6,130 nucleotides of DNA from DAOUKH01 sp034420775 (GCA_034420775.1 DAOUKZ010000048.1:1-6130); one strand, 5' to 3'. Positions 1-4,623 are shown, counted from the first letter of the stretch. Notes: generated from the sequence alone by a model not told the origin. Translations and numbers: made by a program.

Positions 1-9
1 GTTGGAGTC

Positions 10-1011
10 TCAGGCGGCCGGTGTGATATGGCTGTTGACCCGGTGAACCGGATCCGTGTACATCCGGAAGTGGTCAATGCCGTGCTTGAACATGTAGCCG
101 ATGTCCGGGCACGCCAGTTCGCCACACTCGTGGAGAACTTCTTCTTCGCAATCAGGGCACCCTTCGTTGTTGCAATCGCCCGGACCACGGTGAACGTAAG
201 CGCACAACTTTGACCAGGTTTGGTCGTCGGGACCCATTCCGAACGCTTTGCGTTCGCACTCCGTGTTATATGACTCGGTGACGGACGGATAAAACCCTCG
301 AACCAGGTTCTCCGCAAGGATGAAGTAGTCCCAACACTTGATCTCTGCCATTGGGTCGGCTTCGGTGGGCTGGGGCAATTGGGTCAAATCGACCACGAAC
401 AAAGGAATTCCCTTTTCCTTGGCGTGGTCGATAGCCGCCTGGCTTAGTCCGCTGCGCCTGATCTCAATGACCCACAGCACATTTCCGCCCCCATCCTTGC
501 CGGCAATATCCGCACGCGTGCGTCGCCCGTCGAGCCACACTTCACATTCCGCCCTGTCCAGAGCGGCGGCGGATTCGTGAAGGAGGTCATACTGATGGTA
601 TCCGTGCCTTAGTTGTTCGAACTCTTGGTTCAAACCACTGCTCCCAGCGGCGACCTTGAACATGTCGTTTGGGCCGTAAACTGGGTCAGGGCAACGATAA
701 TTGATTTGTCCATGGAAGTTGCGGCGTTCCGTTGGCATCTTCAACGCGTGGTTGATTGCCTCGCAGAGGGCGGTCTTCACCCAATAATGCGCCGGACCCT
801 CGCCGTGGCATCTACTGTTGGAAGTGTGAGAGAAGTGTTTCCTCCGGGCCTGATGGCGTCTGCCTGTCCTGGTAGCGTGTTGTCCACGGCCGTCCTTGAC
901 CGCTAGCTTGTCGCCGCACGTGTAGCACGTCAGGCCTCTTTCCCCGCGCTGAACCTTCTCCAAGGTCACAAGATGCCCATCCCTAACGGCCAACTGGATG
1001 CTACTGGTCAC
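10..1011 (-). CDS. CoiA-like zinc-finger / PD-(D/E)XK nuclease-fold protein
   Basis: The 333-aa product resembles the competence protein CoiA family. Near the N terminus it has a zinc-binding pattern, C29-x2-C32 followed by H59-F-S-H62, then C68 and an AHYWVKTAL stretch (74-82) like the CoiA GESxxH..K region. The middle holds a probable PD-(D/E)XK core: E155/E157, R166-A-D168-I, then VIEIRRS (181-187) with E183, followed by a helix and a hydrophobic strand (GIPLFVVDL, 201-209). The usual catalytic Lys is Arg here, so nuclease activity is uncertain. The C terminus has a further Cys cluster (C270, C280, C285, C288, C296, C301), possibly a second metal site. The start is GTG, overlapping the antitoxin stop as GTGA, with a GGGAG ribosome site 9 nt upstream (1021-1025). 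It is the last gene of the brnT-brnA operon. CoiA acts on DNA during transformation; a defence or DNA-processing role here is inference. Confidence 0.75.
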   Translation of the reverse strand: MTSSIQLAVRDGHLVTLEKVQRGERGLTCYTCGDKLAVKDGRGQHATRTGRRHQARRKHFSHTSNSRCHGEGPAHYWVKTALCEAINHALKMPTERRNFHGQINYRCPDPVYGPNDMFKVAAGSSGLNQEFEQLRHGYHQYDLLHESAAALDRAECEVWLDGRRTRADIAGKDGGGNVLWVIEIRRSGLSQAAIDHAKEKGIPLFVVDLTQLPQPTEADPMAEIKCWDYFILAENLVRGFYPSVTESYNTECERKAFGMGPDDQTWSKLCAYVHRGPGDCNNEGCPDCEEEVLHECGELACPDIGYMFKHGIDHFRMYTDPVHRVNSHITPAA

Positions 1012-1349
1012 CGTTCTAATCTCCCAAAAGGCTGAGCTGAGGATTGGGAATACTGGCCGCCGTGGGCCGCCCGCCCCGTCCTGCGCACGTGCTCGCGGAG
1101 CGCCCCATTGATGTCAGTCTGGTAGCCGCGGCCGTCGCGAGCGCGGGCCTTGAACCAGGCGATGATGTCCGCGTCGATCCGCAGCGTAATCTGTCGCTTC
1201 ACGGGCCGGTAGAAGACCCCGCGTCTGGCGTCGGACCAGTCGAGAATCTCCGGGATATCGGCGGTGTCGATCTGGTCGTCGGGCAGAGCCTCCAACGTCC
1301 GTATCTGCTGCTGAGCGTCCGACGGCAGCTCAGTTCTGTCCCTCTTCAT
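1008..1349 (-). CDS. brnA: BrnA-type ribbon-helix-helix antitoxin
   Basis: The 113-aa protein matches the BrnA antitoxin family. The family block lies in the C-terminal half: a ribbon strand KRQITLRIDADI (51-62), then AWFKA (65-69) and GYQTDINGALREHV (75-88). In this family the block dimerises, binds the operator and represses the operon, while the N-terminal part covers the BrnT toxin. I chose the ATG at 1349 over the one at 1364 because a GAGAGGGGGG ribosome site sits directly upstream of it, inside the end of brnT. The gene overlaps brnT by 20 bases and the downstream CoiA-like gene by 4 (GTGA), so the three are probably translated as one unit. About 25 residues after the RHH (89-113) are an unusual, polar tail. 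Family assignment is strong; function is by homology. Confidence 0.9.
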   Translation of the reverse strand: MKRDRTELPSDAQQQIRTLEALPDDQIDTADIPEILDWSDARRGVFYRPVKRQITLRIDADIIAWFKARARDGRGYQTDINGALREHVRRTGRAAHGGQYSQSSAQPFGRLER

Positions 1350-1620
1350 AAGCCCCCCTCTCATGCCTTGTTGCCTTACGCGCGGAGATGATGCGTCCGG
1401 TCTCCTCGCCGGTCTGCATGTCGAACTCGGGCCACGTATGCACGACCATCACGACTACGGTGCCCACCATGCCAATGGTCCGCCACCGTTGCTCATGTGG
1501 ATATGGGTCCTCCCGTGTCGCGGCCAAGGGGTCGTCAAACACGAAGGCTGCAGTGTCGAAACCGAGGCCGTGCGCCCGAAGGTTCGCCTCGTTCTTTCCC
1601 TGGTCCCAAGTCCAATGCAA
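1330..1620 (-). CDS. brnT: BrnT-type ribonuclease toxin (TTG start proposed)
   Basis: The product is a BrnT-family toxin. These are small RelE-like-fold ribonucleases that block translation by cutting RNA and are neutralised by BrnA. Family landmarks are present: HWTWDQGKNEANLRAHGLGF near the N terminus, a VFDDPLA stretch, ERW/IG-type residues around 43-50, a hydrophobic strand GTVVVMVVHT, and the hallmark RIISARKATRHERGAYE near the C terminus. From the TTG at 1620 the protein is 96 aa, a normal family length. An ATG at 1647 in the same frame would add nine residues, but the predicted transcript starts near 1642, downstream of it. The TTG has a GAGGGG ribosome site 9 nt upstream (1630-1635). 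The gene is first in the brnT-brnA-coiA-like operon. The family call is firm; the start is inferred. Confidence 0.85.
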   Translation of the reverse strand: MHWTWDQGKNEANLRAHGLGFDTAAFVFDDPLAATREDPYPHEQRWRTIGMVGTVVVMVVHTWPEFDMQTGEETGRIISARKATRHERGAYEEGQN

Positions 1621-1648
1621 GCGCGGTCGCCCCTCGCTGTACGACATG

Positions 1649-1662
1649 ATTGTAGTTACAAT
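1649..1662. promoter_or_regulatory. Palindromic operator candidate for BrnA
   Basis: ATTGTA-GT-TACAAT is an inverted repeat with perfect 6-bp arms that fully contains the -10 box of the brnT promoter. BrnA antitoxins are known to repress their own operons by binding the promoter. Position and symmetry fit that role, but binding is inferred. Confidence 0.6.
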
Positions 1663-1678
1663 ATTGGCGTTGCGTCAA
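1649..1678 (-). promoter_or_regulatory. Sigma-70-type promoter of the brnT-brnA operon
   Basis: Reading the minus strand, a TTGACG -35 box (1678-1673) is followed after 18 nt by a TACAAT -10 box (1654-1649). Each matches the consensus at five of six positions. The expected transcription start is near 1642. This falls inside the ATG-started version of brnT and argues for the TTG start at 1620. Confidence 0.75.
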
Positions 1679-1763
1679 CACTCGCCAGTTGCGGGAACCC
1701 GACGCCCCCGATGTACTTCCTCCACGCCCGCAAGCCGAAGCAGGCCGCCCCACCTCAAACCCC

Positions 1764-1781
1764 GCTCCTCTTCAGAGGAGC
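1764..1781. repeat. Small perfect hairpin next to repeat copy 1
   Basis: GCTCCTC-TTCA-GAGGAGC has a 7-bp perfect stem and a 4-base loop. It abuts the 44-bp repeat copy 1. No T-run follows on either strand, so a simple intrinsic terminator is not supported. The rest of the gene-free stretch 1679-1886 shows a two-copy 15-bp tandem (CCTCTTGTGGG at 1836 and 1851) and otherwise nothing I can assign. Confidence 0.5.
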
Positions 1782-1824
1782 CCCTTGAACCTCCCTCCCT
1801 CTTGGGAGGAGCTGAGGGAGGGCA
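1781..1824. repeat. Dispersed hairpin repeat, copy 1
   Basis: This 44-base element aligns without gaps to 2604-2647 at 39 of 44 positions. It folds as an outer stem CCTCCCT/AGGGAGG (1790-1796 with 1815-1821) and an inner stem CCTC/GAGG with a TTGG loop. An AGCTG bulge sits on the 3' side only. It lies upstream of the antitoxin promoter. Confidence 0.8.
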
Positions 1825-1886
1825 CGCGGCGGGGTCCTCTTGTGGGGCCGCCTCTTGTGGGTGCCCGCCCCCTCTGGCTCGTGACC

Positions 1887-1916
1887 TTGACGCAGGGCTC
1901 GGAGGACGTATACCAA
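1887..1916 (+). promoter_or_regulatory. Promoter candidate for the RHH antitoxin / PIN toxin pair
   Basis: A TTGACG -35 box (1887-1892) precedes a weak -10. The -10 is either TATACC after 16 nt (1909-1914) or TACCAA after 18 nt (1911-1916). It lies about 40 nt before the antitoxin ATG and overlaps the first ACGTATACC repeat, which suits autorepression. Confidence 0.5.
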
Positions 1917-1935
1917 TAAGGGTAATACGTATACC
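1906..1935 (+). promoter_or_regulatory. Paired operator candidate (ACGTATACC direct repeats)
   Basis: The 9-mer ACGTATACC occurs at 1906-1914 and 1927-1935, exactly 21 bp apart, or two helical turns. The second copy overlaps a perfect ATACGTAT palindrome (1925-1932) flanked by GGT and ACC. The first copy covers the -10 and the second lies just after the expected start site. This is the usual layout for cooperative binding by RHH antitoxin dimers; the binding itself is inferred. Confidence 0.5.
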
Positions 1936-1954
1936 TTTGGAGAGTTCGGGATCC

Positions 1955-2179
1955 ATGAAACAAAAGCTCACCATCACCATCGACGCCGACCTGGTTCCCA
2001 AGGCCAAGCGGTACGCGCGCTCCCGCGGCGTCTCGCTGTCGTCGCTCATTGAGGAGTCGCTCAGAGGAGTCGCCGGAGCGGACGCACCGTCGTTCGCCGA
2101 GCGGTGGCGGGGTGCGTTCAAGTCGGCGGAGCGCGACGACCCGCGCTACGACGCACTGGCCAAGAAGCACCTCCAGTGA
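1955..2179 (+). CDS. RHH antitoxin, DUF6364/VapB-like
   Basis: This 74-aa protein starts with a ribbon-helix-helix domain. The strand KLTITIDADLV (4-14) is followed by helix PKAKRYARSRG (15-25) and SLSSLIEESLRGV (27-39), the pattern of DUF6364/VapB-type antitoxins. The C-terminal part FAERWRGAF...DDPRYDALAKKHL probably wraps the toxin. The ATG at 1955 places the RHH strand right at the N terminus, as in the family, and a GGAGAG ribosome site lies 10 nt upstream (1939-1944). The frame is open upstream, but that stretch runs antisense to brnT and through the repeat, so it is not part of the protein. The stop overlaps the toxin's GTG start as GTGA. The antitoxin looks intact although its toxin is broken. 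Confidence 0.85.
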   Translation: MKQKLTITIDADLVPKAKRYARSRGVSLSSLIEESLRGVAGADAPSFAERWRGAFKSAERDDPRYDALAKKHLQ

Positions 2180-2582
2180 TCCTGCTCGACACCGGCGTAC
2201 TGATCGACGTCGCCCTGGACCGGCATCCGCACGCCGGCCCGGCCGCGGAGCTCTTGGACCGGATCGAGCGGAGCGCGGAGGTCGCCTCCATCGCGTGGCA
2301 CTCGGTCTCGAACCTCTACCACATCGTGGCTCCGGCGCGCGGCGGAGTGAGCGCCCGGGACTTCATCGTAGAGTTGACCCGCTTCGTGCCCGTGGCAGCG
2401 ACTGACACCGATGCCGTCCGCTATGCCGCTGCCCTTCCCATGGCCGACTTCGAGGACGCGTTGCAAGTCGCTGCCGCCCGTGCTGCGGCGCCCGCCAGAT
2501 CGTCACTCGGAACGTCCGAGACTACGAACGTTCCCCCATTCGCGCCGTCGACCCCCAACAGGCGCTGAGCGGCCTTTTCTAA
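2176..2582 (+). pseudogene. PIN-domain toxin (VapC-like), broken by a one-base frameshift
   Basis: The gene encodes a PIN-domain endoribonuclease of the VapC kind, partner of the upstream RHH antitoxin. It begins at GTG 2176, overlapping the antitoxin stop by 4 bases. Visible motifs are ILLDTGVLIDVALDR (first Asp at residue 5), a middle SNLYHI helix, and DFEDALQVAAA with the conserved Asp. After codon 102 the reading frame slips. The start frame runs 28 unrelated residues to a stop at 2566-2568. The frame beginning TGC at 2484 continues the family sequence CGARQIVTRNVRDYERSPIRAVD to a stop at 2580-2582. Restoring one base at 2483/2484 gives a normal protein of about 135 aa. The lost part contains the ITRN..DY-type strand with the last acidic residue, so the product is probably inactive. 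A sequencing or assembly error is the main alternative. Confidence 0.8.
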
Positions 2583-2603
2583 ATCGCCCTCCCCCACCGG
2601 GCG

Positions 2604-2647
2604 CCCCTTAACCCTCCCTCCCTCCTGGGAGGGACTGAGGGAGGGCA
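2604..2647. repeat. Dispersed hairpin repeat, copy 2
   Basis: Same 44-base element and orientation as 1781-1824 (39/44 identical), starting 21 bases after the PIN gene's restored stop. It folds as CCCTCCCT/AGGGAGGG (outer), CCCTC/GAGGG (inner) with a CTGG loop. An ACTG bulge lies on the 3' side. Copies 1 and 2 bracket the antitoxin-toxin pair. Confidence 0.8.
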
Positions 2648-2699
2648 GTCCAACCGCGCCACCGCTCGCTTGACACGCCCACACCCAGGGCCTACCACC

Positions 2700-2759
2700 A
2701 TGTCAGAACGTACGTTCTTGGCCGGGACACGGCACCGTCACCTGCGGACGCGCAGGTGA
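2700..2759 (+). other. Short frame resembling the N terminus of nucleoside diphosphate kinase
   Basis: ATG at 2700 opens a 19-codon frame that begins MSERTFLA, like the start of Ndk proteins (ERTF.A followed by KPDG). It then runs into the hairpin array instead of KPDG and stops at 2757-2759. No ribosome site is seen. It may be a relic of an ndk gene cut off by the repeats, or chance. The same bases form the palindrome AGAACGT/ACGTTCT (2705-2718). Confidence 0.25.
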
Positions 2760-2900
2760 CGGTGCCTTCGCCGGGGCGGGCGCCGGAGTTGGCCCGAATT
2801 GCTCTGCGGACGCGTAGGAGACAGGGCCTTCGCCGGGGCGGGCGTCGGGAGCGGCCCTCATTGCCCCGCGGACGCGCGGGAGACAGGGCCCATTGCCCCG
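2731..2900. repeat. Array of three hairpins at 62-bp period upstream of tmk
   Basis: GCGGACGCG occurs at 2744, 2806 and 2868, exactly 62 bp apart. Units 1 and 2 match at 49 of 62 positions; unit 3 is shortened. Each centres on a GACG loop in a hairpin. H1 (2731-2766) has a perfect 16-bp stem. H2 (2791-2828) has outer GGCCC/GGGCC plus an inner 6-bp stem with two wobbles. H3 (2853-2890) has outer GGCCCT/AGGGCC plus inner CCCGCG/CGCGGG. Stems are kept by paired changes. CATTGCCCCG recurs at 2859 and 2891. The function is unknown. Confidence 0.8.
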
Positions 2901-2969
2901 GCAGCGCTGCGCAGCGGTCCGGCGGGAGAGCGGCGCAAGGCGATGCGTTTGCGGTACCATGCCTGCGCC

Positions 2970-3662
2970 ATGGGCTTCTTCGTGACCTTTGAGGGCGGCG
3001 AAGGCGTCGGGAAGTCGACGCAGGTGGGGCGGCTGGCCGAGCGCCTGCGCGAGGCCGGCCGCGAGGTCGTCACCGTCCGCGAGCCCGGCGGCACGCGGTT
3101 GGGAGAAGAGGTGCGGCGCTGGGTCCGCGGCGTGGACCTCTCCCGCGAGACCGAGCTGCTGCTCTTCACCGCGGCCCGGGCCGAGCTCGTCGCCACGGCG
3201 ATCAGGCCCAGCCTCGAGCGCGGCGCCGTCGTCATCGCCGACCGCTTCGCCGACTCGACGACGGCCTACCAGGGCTACGCTCGCGGCATCGACCTCGACG
3301 TCGTGCGCGCCGTCAACGCAGCGGCGACGAGCGGCCTCGTTCCCGACCTCACCCTCCTCCTCGACCTCCCCGCCGAGGATGGCCTGGAGCGCGCCGGCGT
3401 AACCAAGAGCCGCGCCTCGGGGAAGAAGGCCGTCGGCCAGCTTGGCTTCAGCATGGCGGAGGACCCCGCCGCGCCCGGCCGGGAAGAGGAGCAAGGGTCG
3501 CGCTTCGAGCAGGAAAGCCTCGCCTTTCACCGCAAGGTGCGGAGCGGCTTCCTGAAGCTGGCCAAGGAGTCGCCCGACCGCATCCTGGTAATCGACGCGT
3601 CGAAAGGCGCCGACGCGGTGAGCGAGGCCGTCTGGGCAGGCGTCAGCGCCCGGCTCGGCTAG
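2970..3662 (+). CDS. tmk: Thymidylate kinase (dTMP kinase)
   Basis: Tmk phosphorylates dTMP to dTDP with ATP in the cytoplasm, a core step of DNA precursor synthesis. The sequence shows the P-loop GGEGVGKST (9-17), the EPGGTRLGE motif (38-46), the DRF motif with DSTTAYQGYARG (91-106), and the C-terminal RFEQESLAFHRKVR helix (178-191). The ATG at 2970 sets the P-loop at the usual distance from the N terminus. An in-frame ATG at 2943 would add nine residues, and neither has a convincing ribosome site. At 230 aa it is longer than the usual 205-215. The excess lies in the LID region, residues about 143-177, where E. coli Tmk as I recall it has about seven residues. The inserted stretch is basic first (SRASGKK) and acidic later (GREEEQG). 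It is convergent with the next gene, with only 4 bases between stops. Confidence 0.95.
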   Translation: MGFFVTFEGGEGVGKSTQVGRLAERLREAGREVVTVREPGGTRLGEEVRRWVRGVDLSRETELLLFTAARAELVATAIRPSLERGAVVIADRFADSTTAYQGYARGIDLDVVRAVNAAATSGLVPDLTLLLDLPAEDGLERAGVTKSRASGKKAVGQLGFSMAEDPAAPGREEEQGSRFEQESLAFHRKVRSGFLKLAKESPDRILVIDASKGADAVSEAVWAGVSARLG

Positions 3663-3666
3663 CGGC

Positions 3667-4473
3667 TCAATGCCCCTCGAAGTGCGGCGGCCGCTTCTCG
3701 ATGAAGGAGCGGAAGCCCTCGCGGAAGTCGGCGGTGGTCATCAACCGCTCCTGATGGAAGGTGCCGAACTCGAGGTCCTGCTCCAGCGTGCCCGCTTCGG
3801 CGCGGTAGACCGCCCGCTTCGCCAGCGCGATGGCGATGGACGGCCCCTCGGCGAACTTCCGTGCCATCTCCTTGCAGAACGGCATCAGCTCGTCGTGGGG
3901 GACAACATGCGCCACCAGCCCGAGCTCCAACGCCCGCTCGGGCGAGATGGCCTCGCCGGCGAAGATCAGCTCGAGCGCCTTCTGGGTGCCGACCGCCTTG
4001 GCCAGCAAATAGCTGCCGCCCATGTCGGGCACGAGCCCCCGCTTGATGAAGAGCGGCGCGAGCCGGGCCTGGTCGGAGAGGACGCGGATGTCGGTACCCA
4101 GGGCGATGCTCATCCCCGCCCCAGCAGCGACCCCGTTGATCGCGCCGATGACGGGAAAGCTGGCGTTGCGGAACAGGTGGGCCGGCTGCCAGTCGGGCCG
4201 GGGCCGCGGCCAGGTGAACGGCGACCGCACCTGCTCGTGCTCGCGCGCCTTCATGTCGTTGACGTCCATGCCGGAGCAGAAGCCGCGTCCCACCGCGGTG
4301 ATGATCAGCGCCTTGAAGGTGGAGTCTTCCTCCAAGGCGCGGATGAGCCGCCGCGTCTCGATGAGCATCTCGGTGCTGATGGCGTTGAGGGTCTGCGGCC
4401 GGTTCCAGGCGATGGTGGCGACGCCGCCCTCACGCTCGAACAGGACGAGTTCGGACTCTGAAGCCAGGGTCAT
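3667..4473 (-). CDS. Crotonase-fold enoyl-CoA hydratase/isomerase-like protein
   Basis: The 268-aa protein is a full-length crotonase superfamily member acting on acyl-CoA thioesters. Oxyanion-hole segments are RGFCSGMDV (63-71) and NGVAAGAGM (113-121). AGEAISPERALELGLVAHVVP (172-192) and a C-terminal FIEKRPPHF are typical. The two catalytic glutamates of true hydratases (E144 and E164 of rat mitochondrial enoyl-CoA hydratase) align with S122 and F142. Instead, D150 sits in LVPDMGG, the place of the acidic residue in PaaG-like isomerases. An isomerase or other non-hydratase reaction is therefore more likely. The substrate is unknown; a PaaG-type ring epoxide or cis/trans or delta-3 enoyl-CoA is possible. 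The ATG at 4473 has GGAGG 9 nt upstream (4483-4487). The open frame continues upstream but would cross the promoter and the glycosyltransferase start. Confidence 0.9.
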   Translation of the reverse strand: MTLASESELVLFEREGGVATIAWNRPQTLNAISTEMLIETRRLIRALEEDSTFKALIITAVGRGFCSGMDVNDMKAREHEQVRSPFTWPRPRPDWQPAHLFRNASFPVIGAINGVAAGAGMSIALGTDIRVLSDQARLAPLFIKRGLVPDMGGSYLLAKAVGTQKALELIFAGEAISPERALELGLVAHVVPHDELMPFCKEMARKFAEGPSIAIALAKRAVYRAEAGTLEQDLEFGTFHQERLMTTADFREGFRSFIEKRPPHFEGH

Positions 4474-4514
4474 GGGTCGAAGCCTCCGGGGCCGCCGCGG
4501 CGGCGCTCCCGCCA

Positions 4515-4544
4515 ACTCTAGGGGAGCGGCGCGCCGGCCGTCAA
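4515..4544 (-). promoter_or_regulatory. Promoter candidate for the crotonase-fold gene
   Basis: On the minus strand TTGACG (4544-4539) is followed after 18 nt by TAGAGT (4520-4515). This puts the start near 4508 and gives a 35-nt leader containing the GGAGG site. The -35 lies in the left arm of the inverted repeat 4538-4593. Confidence 0.5.
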
Positions 4545-4593
4545 ACCACCCTCCTCTCCCGCTGGGAGAGACTGAGTGAGGGTAGTTTGACGG
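4538..4593. repeat. Dispersed hairpin repeat, copy 3, with 9-bp perfect terminal arms
   Basis: The inner 38 bases (4548-4585) match copy 2 (2611-2648) at 30 positions. The outer arms CCGTCAAAC (4538-4546) and GTTTGACGG (4585-4593) are perfectly complementary. After one mismatch the stem continues ACCCTC/GAGGGT. An inner stem CTCTCCC/GGGAGAG has a GCT loop, and the 3' bulge is ACTGAGT. The arms carry the -35 boxes of both flanking genes. Confidence 0.8.
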
Positions 4594-4616
4594 CGCGGCG
4601 GCGGGGCCTTCAGAAT
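4587..4616 (+). promoter_or_regulatory. Promoter candidate for the glycosyltransferase gene
   Basis: TTGACG (4587-4592), in the right arm of the inverted repeat, is followed after 18 nt by CAGAAT (4611-4616). The predicted start near 4623 is adjacent to the GTG at 4624, and no ribosome site is visible. The mRNA may therefore be leaderless. Confidence 0.5.
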
Positions 4617-4623
4617 TAACCCC

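Noticed and set aside
1764..1822. Intrinsic terminators at the hairpin repeats
   Set aside because: Stems are strong but no T-run follows on either strand, so a classical terminator cannot be claimed.
1388..1954. Upstream extension of the antitoxin reading frame
   Set aside because: It runs antisense to brnT and through repeat copy 1. The RHH domain begins right at the ATG at 1955.
2050..2075. GAGGAGTCGC-like direct repeat inside the antitoxin gene
   Set aside because: It is a short chance repeat inside a coding helix, with no sign of separate function.
2744..2900. CRISPR-like array
   Set aside because: There are under three units, the spacers are themselves repeats of each other, and no cas genes are present.
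2799..2969. N-terminal extension of tmk
   Set aside because: The sequence is the 62-bp hairpin array without protein similarity. The P-loop fits a start at 2970.
2703..3530. Minus-strand open frame of 275 codons
   Set aside because: It lies opposite tmk and the hairpin array, has no recognisable family, and is explained by high GC at third codon positions.
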